NCBI RefSeq assembly: GCF_958979055.1
Contig: NC_084886.1
Span: 5,475,001 to 5,539,000, forward strand
DNA: 64,000 nucleotides
Source: Alnus glutinosa
Lineage: Eukaryota; Streptophyta; Magnoliopsida; Fagales; Betulaceae
Direction: 5' to 3'
In this document: positions 35,201-48,010 of the stretch, piece by piece
Numbering within the stretch: position 1 is the first letter of the stretch
Layout of the letters: each line of letters starts with the position of its first letter
Position numbers and translations under genes: made by a program
Notes under the pieces: generated by a model
Told to the model about the DNA's origin: nothing
Database searches by the model: none
What the model saw: the letters and a program-made list of their open reading frames with translations, nothing else

Positions 35201-37141
35201 TTCAAGACTCTGGTCTGTATTCTCTGTATTAACTTTTAATGCAAGTGAACTGAGCAAGTCTGCTTGTTGCATCAAAGCAGTTATCTTTGGGTCATCTTTT
35301 TTTAGAAATGTTCCCTGAATCTTGCCATTCTGAGCTGCTTTTAGATAAAATGAAGAGCAATATTAAGTTCTAATAAACGCTTGATAGAGGAAAACAAATA
35401 ACCAACAGAAAACAGAATTTTCATGGTGAAAAATATACCGACATTGTGTCAGTTAAATTAAACAATGATGTCCTTTTCTCAATACTCTTTCTCGTAATGT
35501 GTTTCTCAGGTTTCCTCAGAGCAATCTGAAGCACTAAACAAAAAATCTTTTCTGTGGGGTGAATTACCATTCTTGAGGATTTCCTTGGCGTTGTCGACTT
35601 GAAGTTGTGCTGGCAAATCATTCACATTGTGGAAGTTCTGAACTAAAACAGCAAAAGGAGCTCTTAGCTGCTGATTCATCGTTCCACTTTGCTTATGTGA
35701 TCTGTCTCTTAAGTTGTAATTTCCTGTGAGATCAGAGATGTAGGTCCTCCTGGATTGCAAAAAGAATGAGTCCTACTATGTTAGGCACAAATTGTTAATG
35801 ACATTTTTACATGTACATTCAACTTCACTGTACCTCATCTTCTTTATAGGTGCTGCAGTTTCTGAAGTTCCATCTGAATTGAACCCATTTTGGGATAAAA
35901 CCCTTTTGTTGTTTGGATTGATGTATGAACTGGCATTCTCTTTTGCTAAGGCTTCATATTTTGCTCTCTTCTTGCACAGGGTGGAGAAACGGTTTTTTAC
36001 AGCGTTATCCGTTCTGCATAGGCAGCATCATGATGAATAAAACTTTATTATTATTATTATTGTAAGTCATGATGAATAAAACTTAACTGTGCATACTCAT
36101 GGAGAAATGTTTTTTTTTTTTTTTAATGCACAGAGGGAGGAAGAAATCTTCATCTACCTGCCTGAAACCACTTTTGCTATTTCTGTCCATCTGTTACCAA
36201 ATATCTTCTGAGCCTGTAGATCACCATGATTATTAGATCACGGGCACATCCAACAAAGGGTTAATGCTTATCTAAACTGAAAATGTAAAGGGTATTTTTC
36301 TGTTTCGCTTTTGAGAAGCAATAAAGATCGCAAAAGGGTTTAGCGGTACTTGGAATAGGTTTTCCTTCATTACGAAGTCAATTATGTGCTGGTAATAGCA
36401 AAACAATCTTACAGCCAAACAAATGTGGAATGAAATTAGAGCAGTTGCTCTCAAAATCAACATCAGATGTGCATCATTAGAGATGCATAAACAGTGACAC
36501 TGTGGACTGTGGACTGTGGACTGTGGTACATTCAGAAAAGGTTGACATATTAGAGCATCAACTACCTCGCACAAGAGCATGTCTTCCTCCGGCGACCACC
36601 CCCCTTTCTTGAAATCAGAATTCAAGTATGTGTACCACCTGCAATATTAATTGTTATCCAACATAAAAAATATTAAGCCAGTAATCAAAAAACAGAAAAG
36701 TGATCACAGTCTTCAAAGAAACAGAGGATCATATCATTATCAATCCAACTAACTAACCTTCTTCTACACTGTCTCGTCGTCTTATCCTTGAACTTGGACG
36801 CAATAATCGCCCAACTGCTTAAACACACCGCAACCACAAAATCAATATCGCTTATCAGATTCAAAGAAGAAAAACAAACAGACCCAGATAAAAGAAATGA
36901 GAGGAAATCCATACTTGTCGGTTCCATGAAGGCCAATTTGCTCCCGGAGTATATCATCCTCCTGCAACTCGCATTAACCTTATATGACATCAGCTAATGA
37001 TTTTAAAAACGAAGAATATTGAGCGTGAAGAGAAAGAGAGAAAAATGGGACCTCTTGAGTCCACGTAACAATGTGGCGCTCCTTCTTCTTGGAATCTTCG
37101 TTGCCCACCGGCTGCTGCTTCGTCTTCTTCAGGTCTTGCAT
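32218..37141 (-). CDS. FLP: FOUR LIPS/MYB88-type R2R3-MYB transcription factor
   Basis: Nuclear DNA-binding regulator. In Arabidopsis, FLP (MYB124) and MYB88 end the symmetric division of guard mother cells in stomata and act in root and reproductive development. Exons on minus: 37141-37052, 36961-36915, 36814-36758, 36638-36566, 36213-36158, 36013-35834, 35749-35568, 35334-35189, 34832-34687, 34570-34350, 34240-34095, 32328-32218; 1455 nt, in frame, 484 residues. R2: HIVTWTQEEDDILREQIGLH to KTTRQCRRRW. R3: GGWSPEEDMLLCEAQKIFGN to RTDNAVKNRF. Family-specific C-terminal blocks are ALMQQADLLSSLALKVN, SLENAWKVLQEFLN, VTPLFRSLAAGIPSPKFSES and a last exon FLLKTLGMES to ALLHSL. That exon is separated by a 1.77-kb intron. 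The atypical repeats and the tail distinguish this clade from other R2R3-MYBs. FLP and MYB88 are paralogues; I cannot assign one with certainty. Confidence 0.95.
33590..33840. mobile_element. MITE in the last intron of the MYB gene
   Basis: A perfect 20-bp inverted repeat (CCTTAAATTGAGGAATAGCT at 33622-33641 and its complement at 33665-33684) is set in a wider block rich in GGAATAGCTATTCC-type words. The outer parts (TAGAATAACGATTCTG) resemble a common plant MITE group. A similar decayed copy is at about 24.74-24.88 kb. Ends were not resolved. Confidence 0.5.
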
Positions 37142-37328
37142 TCTTTATTCTCTTATTCGCTCTCTCTTCCTTTCTTGGACGCTCTCCCCTTCCTTTTTAT
37201 TGATCCCCGACTCGCATGCTAAAGCCAAAGCCTTTATGGCTCAACAGTTCCCTTCCCTCTCTTTCACTCTCCCTTTACGGAGTACTGTTGTGTTCAAACG
37301 GAACCGTAAAGCCCCCTCAAAAGCTCCT

Positions 37329-37371
37329 CCATTTATCCCCCCCACCCCCCCCCCCCCCCCCCCCCCCCCCC
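37329..37371. repeat. poly(C)/poly(G) tract
   Basis: About 40 nt of nearly pure C on plus, broken by a single A, ending in CTCCCTCTCT. On the MYB-gene strand this is a G run 190-230 bp upstream of the ATG. Its length may be affected by sequencing or assembly. Confidence 0.75.
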
Positions 37372-38116
37372 TCCCTCTCTATACACTCTAAAAATTGCCT
37401 TGGATTCTACCTTTTCAGTCCACCTTTCTTCTCGCTATTCCTGGATAATTGATTCAATCAAATTCACCACCACCGAAATCAGATAAATAAATAGAGATTG
37501 AGATAAAATACTTCTCGTTTTTTCTTCTTTTCTTTTTTTTCTTTGGTTTCTCGAAATCCGAGAAACCGTTTTCCGAACCTGCGTATAATCCAAAAGAATG
37601 GATCTAATAAGAAACTCCCAACTTCTACGAGTTACGAATAGAAAGAAACTCGCTACGGTACGAGGCGTCTTTTGTTCTAATCCTCTGCTACTTTGGAGTG
37701 AGACTGTTGAGATTGAAGAGTTTCGGAGATGGGGACGAATGGATTGATGACCTGTCCGCTTCCTCTCTCTCTCTCTCTCTCTGTCTCTCTATCAAGCTTT
37801 TTGAATCGCACACTCTCTTGCCCAGACCGGCTTTTATTTTTTAATAATTTTTGGAACGAGAAAAATAATAATTTTAAATTTTAAATCAACGGCCTCTAGC
37901 TTTAGTGCGCGGGTATGAGGGGAAGTTTGAAAACAACGCTGAATTCCATGAGAGATCGAGCACACATGAATGAATGAATGAATGAATGAATGGTGGAGTA
38001 GACTATGCCCACGTTGCTCAGAATAGACGCACACTATCTCTGTTTTTTAATATCATATAATATATAATATATATATATTCTTTTTTTTATTATTATTATT
38101 TATATCTATTTTTACA

Positions 38117-38339
38117 CTTCAAAATGTTTTTGAATTGGTGTTTTTAAAGGCGACGTGATGGTCTTCGTGACCTAACCTTCACACCTCAATTTCTCCCTTC
38201 CAATTCAATGCCCTTTTCTTTTCTTTTTTTTATATATATATATTCTTTTTTTAAATTACGCTTCAAAATGTTTTTGAATTGGTGTTTTTAAAGGGGACGT
38301 GATGCTCTTCGTGACCTAACCTTCACACCTCAATTTCTA
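38117..38339. repeat. direct repeat, two copies of about 79 bp, 144 bp apart
   Basis: CTTCAAAATGTTTTTGAATT followed by TGGTG, TTTTTAAAGG, CGTGATG and CTTCGTGACCTAACC occurs at 38117-38195 and again at 38261-38339 with about two differences. A recent local duplication of unknown origin. Confidence 0.8.
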
Positions 38340-38769
38340 AACCTATGTCGACATGTCGTTTTCCAACTTTGTTGTCAATGAGAGGTTAAATGGTAAAACT
38401 TAGTAAATTAATTTGAATTTCACAAGAGTGTGTCCGAAATAGATTGAAGTGAGAGGCAAGATGCGGAGTATTTAAGAGCATTACTGTCATTGGCTGGGTT
38501 GGCCGTACGTTGGGTATTATCAATTTCTGGAAAGGTTTTTAATTGGATTTATCAACCTTCCAAAGATTTTATTTTTTTATTTTTTTTATTTTTTTTCAAT
38601 TTTCAAATGGCCATCACCCCCTCCCCTCATATAAGACTGGTAATTTTTAATACTACCTACAAACATGACATTTAGTAGACTATCATTCAGGTAAAACCGA
38701 ATTGATCCAATTTATTTATTTATTTTGAAACAAATTTTGTATCTTATTGATAAAAGACCAAAATATCAA

Positions 38770-39770
38770 CATTGAGGGACAATGCATTCCTTGTGAACAA
38801 TGTCATAGATGATGGGTGGAGTTTCCTCCAACCATGTATAATCTATTATATGAGTTACAGCCACTCGAGTTAAATAATGAGCTGTTGAATTTGCCTCTCT
38901 TCACTCATAAACAATATGAGAGGACCACAACTTACATAACTAAATAATATATAAATATAAAGCAATGGAGCCATCATAGTATTTTTTTTAACTACTCTAA
39001 AATAAAAAGAATGATGGTTATTGGATTATTTACTGATCAAGGTCTGGTATGATAGACCCTATATTTTTATGTTTCTTCGATAGGAGGTAAAAGCGAATTC
39101 CATTGTAGAACCGTATGCAATGCAAAAAACATTAGCACTTCAACTTAATAACTCTACCAAAAGGTGGACTATTTGTCTTTTTGTAGTTGGATTCCCAAGT
39201 TTTTTCAAAGTTGGTGTTAAAGATTATAAATTAACTTATTATGCTCTTGACTATGAAACCAAAGATACTGATATCTTGGTAGTGTTTCAAATAACTCCTC
39301 AACCTGGAGTGTCGCCTGAGGAAGCAGGGGCAACAGTAGCTGTTGAATCTTCTACTGGTACATGGACAACTGTGTGGACCGATGGACTTACTAGTCTTGA
39401 TCGTTACAAAAGACGATGCTACCACATAATGCTAATCGTTTACCATCAATAAAATGCCCAAATCTATGTAGAGGCTGGTTATCATAATTTATCTCTTTGA
39501 CAACCTGCATAGCATCACCTTCAAGAATAATGTCAAACATCAAAATTTCTTTGATAAATATAACCGCATGAAGAGTTGCCAACGCTTCTGCCATTGTGGG
39601 TCAATGCAAGTAGAGATAGAAGTACTACGAGCAGCCAACACATGCCCTTCACTATCCCAAGCAACGGTCTCAAAACCTATACGACATAATTTCTTATCAA
39701 TAGCTACATCTCAGTTTACCTTGATTATTCCTGTGGGGGTGGTTGCCCACGTCGTCGACTGAATTGGAGG
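38770..39770 (-). pseudogene. decayed LINE RNase H domain, split by an insertion
   Basis: On minus, the first part (about 39760-39430) shows the RVT_3/RNase H-like domain found in plant LINEs: WATTPTGIIKVN, then a stop, IGFETVAWDSEGHVLAARS, MAEALATLHAV, DIILEGDAMQVVKEIN and RFGHFIDGK. The last part (about 38950-38770) continues with REANSTAHYLTRVAV, a TWLEETPP block and IIYDIV. Stops occur in both parts and an unrelated segment (about 38948-39424) separates them. No reverse transcriptase part is present. A dead fragment. Confidence 0.75.
39186..39424 (+). pseudogene. rbcL: rbcL fragment of organellar origin (NUPT-like)
   Basis: Encodes a diverged piece of the RuBisCO large subunit N-terminal region: [39 protein letters not shown], then [20 protein letters not shown] and RCYHI. 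It breaks off there. Compared with remembered plastid rbcL, the first codons contain an insertion of about 11 nt, and many differences are C to T or G to A. It is part of an insertion into the LINE RNase H pseudogene; the preceding 240 bp (38948-39185) are of unknown origin. A nuclear copy of plastid DNA, or of plastid DNA carried in mitochondria, is the simplest explanation. Not functional. Confidence 0.85.
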
Positions 39771-42670
39771 AGAGGGTTCCAAAATTTCAAATTTCATTGT
39801 ATTTTCCTTCTGAAATTCATCAAGTGAAGCCTAAGCCTCCCTCAGCACTTCCAATGGATAATAGTATTCCTACAAAGCCAAATGTTGCGTGTCAGTACTG
39901 CCATCAGCTCTAGTTCTTCTATAGTGCACCGCTCGTGCAATCCTTCAAGTAAGGACTGGAAACTTTTACCCATGTCACATGTTTATTGGAATCGAATTAA
40001 AAATCAATTGTTTGTATGAACAAATAGTTATTTTGTTTTGTCATAAACAATTTATATTGTATAATATAATTAAATGATGGATCGATCATCCCTAGTTGTA
40101 AAAATATAACTTCAATAGTGCAATTCATTTACATGCTCAATAATTGATAATTTTGTTTATTATAAATATTATGCGGGTCGTGTCAAGTTAACCTAACACA
40201 GCTGTTTATTAAAAGGTTAATGGGGTTAGATCGTGTTACCCACTTATTTGAATAGATCATGTTAGGATTGAGGGGTCTAACCCATTTAATTAAAATGATT
40301 GAGTTTGGATTGACTCATATAGCCTTATACCAAACACGAGAACATAAATTCTCATCTCTAGCCTTATGTAGTGATTATAGAAACGATATTTTGCGCAATT
40401 TAATCTCTTTATTCTTTTTTTTTTTGACCCACAATTTAAACTCTATTTGATATATTTTCTTTATATACATCACATCAATCACTTCCATAATTTGAAGTAT
40501 TTGTTGACCAATCAAGTTACAACATAACAACGAAAAAAAGAACATATAAGTACACCTGTATTCTTGATTTTTATAATGGTAGGCTTATAACTAATTCTCA
40601 ACTTTTTTACAACTTGCTGACACATGCCAACATATGTTTAAAGTCACATTAGTCACTAAAAAAGAGTAACACCTTTCAATCACATATTGTTGTAGACCAA
40701 TTATAAGTCTACCATTATTCATTTACTAAATACCAAAAAGTTTCAAATTGCCCTGTCTAGCCAATCAAAAGAATTTCAAAATCCATTGTTCTAAAGTCAG
40801 CCTTATTGGCTAACCTAATTTGTTGGTGAATACGGCAAAGAAAATGAGGGGGAGGGGGAAGTCTAGCAATGTGATCCAATATTGTCCACCTTTTATCACC
40901 GACGATCTCTAGATGCCCCATTGACATGGACTAGCATTGGCGAGTAATTCAAAGTAATTAATTATTCTACAAATACGAGAAAAATAGTGGGGGCAAACCC
41001 CACAGAACCCTCCCAATGAAGTGACTTAAACCTAACTATATTAAACTAATATTTAAAGTTTAAACATTTTTTTTTTAAAAATGAATTAAATCTAAAACAA
41101 GGTGTGGACCTAATTAATTCCTAAACTTAATTAGCCGTCCCTAGATAGTATTATAATCTGAAAAATTAATTAGGGAAACTATCCCAATTTTAACTTGGTA
41201 TTATATTAGTACTCCTTTTGGTCACGCCAGCAACTGTACTACTTCCAGTCACTATAACAATATCTTAACTCTAAAGTAAAAAAGAGAATTATTAAAAAAA
41301 TCCAACTAATTAAACCTACACCGCTTCACAGTTTACAGGGTTGTAAGCATGTATTAATTAACTCCAAGAAGACCAACTCTCACAGTTTCACATAATATTC
41401 CCTTAACCAAACGGTTTTACCTACCAGTTTTGCCATGACACGTGGACAAGACACGCGTGTGGCACGTGGAATTAAAGAACAATGAATGAGCAAGAGGCAA
41501 GAGCAACTGAGCAACCGTCCGTGTGTAGTTGCTTTTGAAATGTTGAAAATGGTGGAGCCCCGGCCCGACCCTTTTAGTGGGCAATAAACTACAAATGGCC
41601 ATTTCATCGGTCTCTTTCTTGACAGCGAATTGAAATCTCCCGCCAAAAGGGAGGGCTTGATTCAAGAGTAGTAAAATAGGGCCTATTTAGCAGTCTTGAT
41701 GTACTGTTTCAAGGAATGATACGTGTCGTCGTCTAGATGATCAGATCGATTGACGTGTACAAAAACCTATGCTTTTTCGAGAGGGAATCTTAATTAATAA
41801 AGAAAAAAAGAAAAAAAAAATGTTCAAGTAAAAGGGGGGAGTGGTGGAGAGTATGAGATGAGGAGGCCGAGGGATATATTGTGGAGGGAGGGGGTCGGTG
41901 TTATTTGTCCCACAAGCAGCCATCAAAGAGCATGACGACCCAGAAAAAGACCGACCTTGTGGGAACCCTATGCAAAAGCTAATTTTGCTACACCCCCGGC
42001 CCCCAACTTTTAAAAGTTCAAACCCCATGAACCCTTATTTTCAATAAAGAGAAAAAAAAAGGAAAATCCTGCTCCTCCGATCCTTCCCATTTTCTCCTCC
42101 CTTTATGCGTTAATTTTGTCATTTTTCGGCTGTTGATTGAAGGCGAACCTTAATCTCTGACTATCTTTAATTTTGTCGCGATTAACTTGTATTATGTACA
42201 AGGTTAATTAATTATAGACTTATTGTAGTTCTTCTAATTTCCAAACGCGTTTTCGTAGCCTTTTTTGTCAAATTGCACGTGGCAAATCATTAGCTTTATT
42301 GTCGTTTCGGGTCCCATGTGAGGTGTCAAAAATGTTTTATACATACATTTTTATTAGCTAATTCACAGTTCACATGCACCAGGCCAAAAATGTTTTAGAT
42401 ATCTGTGGTTCTTCAATTTGGGTCGGATAAATTTAAACTTTACAGGCTTTCCAGCCATTGGAGGATGCATATATAATGTACTGTGTTTTGATTTGAAACA
42501 ATCACAGATTCACAGTAAAACTTGGCCATGGCCAGGAGATGTTGTTTAATATTGTTCAAAGGTTCAAACCCCTGCTCATTAAAAAGCAATGTTAGGGGTC
42601 CATTGCAAAGTAGACTGATTGATAAGTCTTTCAAATGCTATGGCCAGCCTAATGGACTTTGGAAGGATAT
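39771..42670. other. intergenic, no gene recognised
   Basis: AT-rich. Minus-strand frames at 41380-41665 and 41741-42028 and the plus frame at 40259-40450 show no domain, no splice context and no family resemblance. Confidence 0.45.
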
Positions 42671-42677
42671 TTTGAAT

Positions 42678-42680
<3 letters not shown>

Positions 42681-42737
<57 letters not shown>
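42681..42737. repeat. (AT)n microsatellite
   Basis: About 57 bp of uninterrupted AT dinucleotide. Further (AT)n tracts occur at about 43852-43892, 44230-44261, 44963-45025, 54336-54366 and 63893-63910. Confidence 0.9.
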
Positions 42738-42739
<2 letters not shown>

Positions 42740-42741
<2 letters not shown>

Positions 42742-43846
42742 TATAGCTCTAATTAATGGCATTTCCCCACACTCCACAAGGAAATTGAAAACAAAAATGA
42801 AAAAGAAGTGTGACTAGCTAGGTCTTTGGCCACCCTAATGTTTCTTTAGTTTCTATACTAATTAATTAATTGGTATCCTAAACAATATGACGTCTTGTCA
42901 CTGGTTCTTGGCCCTAATACAATTGTCATTTTGTGAATATTGGGTTAGTGACAGTCATGATCATGTCAATGACTAGGGTATTGAGAACTCATATATATGT
43001 GACTTGCATACCTAACTAAATTTTGAGCTGTCTAGCCACATATATATTTAGACAGATAGATCTCATGTGTTTGTGTGCTCTCTTGCAATTTACTGCTCAA
43101 ATTCTTAGAAAATTCGGATAGTTAATAAATTGCTGGTCATGTAGTCACAGTATTGAAAACCATACAATTTCTATTTTTGCTATGTACAGAAAGAAAAAAA
43201 AAAATGCAATTCAATTAGTTAATTACGCCAGCACTAATGCAAAATTAACAAAAACACAAGGTAAATGATAGTGGAGCTTGGTGGAGAGGCCCAAGTTCCC
43301 AAAGAGATTGATATTTGATTAGAGGTGTGGGGCTTATGCATCTTCTTTTCATAAACCCCTCATCATGTCAAGCCGAGCGGCCACCCAATCAATTACGGTG
43401 CGCCAATTGTCTCCGCTCTCTCGGGCTTTCTTTTCTTTCAGAAAAAAGGAAAAAAAAGAAAAAAAACATAAACGTGGGCCTTTTTTTGAGCACCCTTTCT
43501 AAGTTTCTAACAAAAGGGAAATTAGAATGATTAGATAACTAAATATTCAATGAGCTTATCATAACCTGCCTTTGATTTAGTCTAATCAGACACATAGAGG
43601 TCCTTGTCTCTGTCTAGGCCATTATATCCGAAGTACTTATTATATTTGTTTATTTAATTTTAATTTTTAGCATATGATCATATCTTAGTAACTACGAGGG
43701 TCACATTCGCGGTTCAATTCAATTTTATATTTGTTTTTCTTTCTTTTTTTCCTTTTACAATCATTAAAAATATATCCACCATTTGAAAAAAGAACAAAAA
43801 ATTATTTAACTCCGTTTTATTAGCTCTCATAATCATAACAACAGCT

Positions 43847-43895
<49 letters not shown>

Positions 43896-44228
43896 CTTAA
43901 CCTTCATTGGACTAGTAAGTTTGGGTTAATGGATGGCCATATTTGTCGTTGTCATGTTCAAATAAATAATCTCCTAATTCTTTTTTCGCCCTTTATGGAT
44001 TAAAAGGCTCTAATTTTTATATATAAAAGAGTTTGCTGCATGCCTTCTTCCGACGAAAGGGTCCATCATCAAATCTTTTAGACTCCATTCTTGAAGAACA
44101 AAGGAGAATAGTTTGAATAAAGAGTAATGACAAGAAAAGAAAAGAAAAGGAAATAATAAAGTACGTAAAAGGAAAGAAATTGAAAATAAAGAAAAAGTTT
44201 GTCTATAAAAGATTAACTTTAATCATCA

Positions 44229-44267
<39 letters not shown>

Positions 44268-44959
44268 TTTATAGTCTAAATTATATTCTATTTTTTTTTT
44301 TTTCAACCAAGTAATTTGGAATGATTCAAACTATATGTTTCCCCTCTTGTTGGTCTCACTCTCACTATATTCCGGAAAGAAAAGTGTTTTGCTTGGGACA
44401 ACTTTTCTGGCGAACTGCCTTTTCAATAGAATACAATGCAATAAACCCTATTCAATTATTTTCCTAAGTACATGTTAATTGGTCTTGTTGTTTGTGCGCG
44501 GTCTAATAATAATAATAATATTGGATCCATTTGATAAGCTAGCTGCTCTCAAAGACTAGTAAGTAGTAATCCTTTCTTTGCTTTCTGGAGGGCCCAATTT
44601 GGGATTTGCATAACGCTCCTAGCTAGCTTGTTATTTCTTTTAAACTAAATAATTAATTAAATCAAGTTGGACTTGTCAAAAAAGATGACAAGCTAGCAGA
44701 TCAAAAAAAGAAGCCGAAAAAGATAGTGTGTTTTACCCTACAAATAAAGCTTGATGTAGTACAATTTACTAACAAAAGAAAATTTTCAATGAGTACAAAC
44801 CCACTTTCTATGAGTTTTTATTTCTTTAATTTGTTTCTATATAGTTTCATAATTCTCAATTTGTAAGATATAATCGATCACTTTAACGTACAGTACCATA
44901 TATATATATATATATATACATGATAAAGCAAGCTATGATCTTAGCCTCTTTTTTTTTTA

Positions 44960-45030
<71 letters not shown>

Positions 45031-48000
45031 GGTCGATCTATATATCTTTTCTTTTGATCTGGATCTTTTACTTTAGTGAAATGACAAAGCTTGTTTTTAT
45101 TGAGGCATATTGTGAGTGGCAATATATTCCTCGACTGATCCCATGTAAAAGAGGAACGTAAAGGCCCCACGTGCGGAACCAAAATTGGAGCTTATGTAAT
45201 GCTATGCTTATCTATTTTTAGCTTTATCTGAATGTTGGGGCTCTCTTGCTTGGGATTCCTACATCCTTGTGGGTACCCCCCCCACCCCCCCGGCCCATTT
45301 TGGATAGGAGAGCCATCGATCTTTTTAATGGGGGGTTTGTGGATTTTTGCTTCCCTCACTTTCTCTCCCTATCTTTTCTAAAAAGCACGCTCTTGCTAAA
45401 GGAAAAGGTTTTGGGAATCCTATGCCCTCCTTATATTCCCATAGTTTGGTTCTTATTGCTGTGTCCCTTTTTAGATTACAAGATTCCCCCATCTTCATCA
45501 TCATCACTCTTATTAAAAAGTTTTATTTTTATTTTCATCATTACTCTTAACTTCTTTGTAGCTAAATTATACAGCCATATATATATAGGACAGTCATTCT
45601 AAGGGCGTTTGGTCAAATTTTACATTTGACTTATTATTATTACAAATATCCTACCTTTCCACCCGAAATTACATGAAATCGGTGGTTGTTTCAAAAGTTA
45701 GCCTAATTAAGCTGATAATTTTTTTTTAAAAAAAATTAATAACTATTTAATCAATATTTTGAACTATTCATTAATTAAGTTATATATATATATAGGCTGT
45801 GTTTTGTTTATGAACATTCTTGTTGGATAACAAACATTGGTTTGGGGTTGATGCATGGTGATGTGTTGGCGCTTGTGAACCACCTCCGAACATGATCGAA
45901 TTGAAGGCTAAATAATTAATTAATTAAGTAGCAGCTAGGTAGGAGTAATTCATTGTATTGAATTTCCCGCCAATACAATGAATCGGGTTTTCTCGACAGC
46001 TATAGAATGGTGTAGAAGTATCGGGTAGACAGACTAACAAATTAAGAAAGTGCAGTTAATTAATTAGTAAATTCTTCTTGAGGGCTGTACGTAGTTATCA
46101 TATTGATTTATATACAACCAATAAATAGTACTGCTTAATTAGATAATATATATGCCTGCCAATGATACAACATCTCCGGTAGTAATAATCAAAACAATTA
46201 CTGGAAAAGTATAAATATTAATTTTTATTTTAGCTATTGTTTTTCTTATACACGTTTCAATATATTCTTTATTCTAGTTACTATCTATTTTATTTAAGTA
46301 TTATTTTTATTTATTTTTTGCAACACTCTTCCCATATGTAAAAGAGAGAGAGAGGGCAAGAAAAAAGATTAAAAAAAATGGTTCAACCATTCGAGCAAAA
46401 TGGCTCATAATCATTATATTTAGCCATTTAAAACATCTACTGGAGATGGAGATGTTCTAAGGATTCACCATAAGTACTTCTAGAATATTGATGGAGCATA
46501 CTGTTACATTCATATATAGCAAGTTGATATATATTAACATATTACATATATGGTATTTAGGGGCCGGGGGGGCTGACAGGCCTGCAAAGTGGCAAAGAGA
46601 GCTCAGGTTGTATCACATTCAATTCTGTCATTACTAAATGGGTCTATCGATCTATCTCTTTAGCATCTTTCAATAAAGATGCGCTTACCTTACAGAACAG
46701 AAGGAGCTGATCACCTAACCTAACTGGGCATGCAGACCTCCCCTCTGCCTCGTGACTTGACACCACCTCTTCCTCTTTGTGATCCTTCCCCCGAAAGCCA
46801 CACTTCGCTGTCATTTTGCTTTTTCTGAGGAAACCAAATAAATAAATGACAGAAAAAAAGAAGGGAATTACAGCAAGATAGTCAAAAGACCCAATGAACC
46901 AGTAACCCCAGCTCAGTTCCTTTTCATGACCTGAGGGTTGGTCCATTTTTCTCCTTTTCTTTTGCTCTGCCCGAGTCTGATCAGTGCATGTAGCTTAGGA
47001 AGAATGACGACTACTGATTAACACCAAGCGTGGGATATGTCAGTCAAGCAGCTGGGCTATCATCCCAACCGTTTGATCTCCAAAAATCTTTGCTTTAATC
47101 ATCATTAGCAGTACTGAGATGAAGAGGGTCCAAGGTTCCTCCCACTAGGAAATAAAGAAAAGGAGCTAGCAACAGTTTTTTTTATCTCATTTTACTTAAT
47201 TTATTGGTTTATTTTGAGACCCGACTTCTTGAATTGTCACCGGCTCCAAAGTGTCTTTATTTTGCTAGTCATGATTCTATGTACGTAACTGGAATTGATT
47301 TATAACATGAGTCACCATCTTGTGTAAAATAATGCCACGTTACGAAGCTCTGGATTATTCAGAAACTTCGGGGAAGGTCTCTCTATGAGCAGGATATATA
47401 TACACCTTCCTCGAGGCCCTTGATTGTACACAAAAACATCCTGTACGTGTCGAAGAGGATGGGGATCAAGAGGGAGAATGAAAATACAATTTGAGATGCT
47501 AGGGTATGGGAGTACTAGCTAGGACTCACAAGGATGAGAAAGATTAGCTGTATTGGACATGATCGAGGAGTACTTACTTTTACAGTGAAACTTCATCATG
47601 TTTTTGTCAGATTCTATATATATGTCGTAAAAGCCACTGCGCTCCATACACATATATCATGTATATACATGTAAATCATTGAAATAGATAGGTGGTTTTG
47701 ATTGAGCTTTTAAAGGGTTTCTAACTGAAATGCAAGTTCTGTCATGTAAATGATTTACTTACAAAGCTCCATGGGACCCCAAGGACCAGTCCATGACAGA
47801 ACAAAGTTCAAAGCTCGTCATGTTAGTGTACTTTTTCTCCACTCCAAACTGCAAATGTTTTTTTCTCTTTCTTTAATTTTTTTCTTTTTTCTCATTGGCT
47901 TTGAAGCTATATATAACTAAATGGAGCCAGGGCCGCAACCCCATATGTCACATGTTATTATGGTGTTCTTAAACTACCTTTAGCAAGCACGGAATTAAGC
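42740..48000. other. intergenic, AT-rich with microsatellites
   Basis: Contains three (AT)n tracts (about 43852-43892, 44230-44261, 44963-45025). The 118-codon frame at 45246-45602 and the 100-codon minus frame at 46644-46946 show no recognisable domain. I found no RNA gene. Confidence 0.45.
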
Positions 48001-48010
48001 CCCCCCTGCC

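Larger units (their letters stand above)
37142..38760. other. leader/promoter region of the MYB gene and repeats
   Basis: 5' side of the FLP-type gene, with a C-run on plus (G-run in the transcript sense) at about 37329-37371, a CT repeat at about 37764-37790, a (TGAA/GAAT)n repeat near 37967-37991 and a direct repeat of about 79 bp (38117 and 38261). No other gene is supported; the frames at 37019-37452 are low-complexity. Confidence 0.5.

Noticed and set aside
39120..39452. 110-codon open frame encoding part of the RuBisCO large subunit, as a functional gene
   Set aside because: Only an N-terminal fragment remains, with an insertion near its start and many substitutions, and it is embedded in a LINE pseudogene.
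44883..45182. Frame with Tyr-Ile repeats
   Set aside because: Product of an (AT)n microsatellite.
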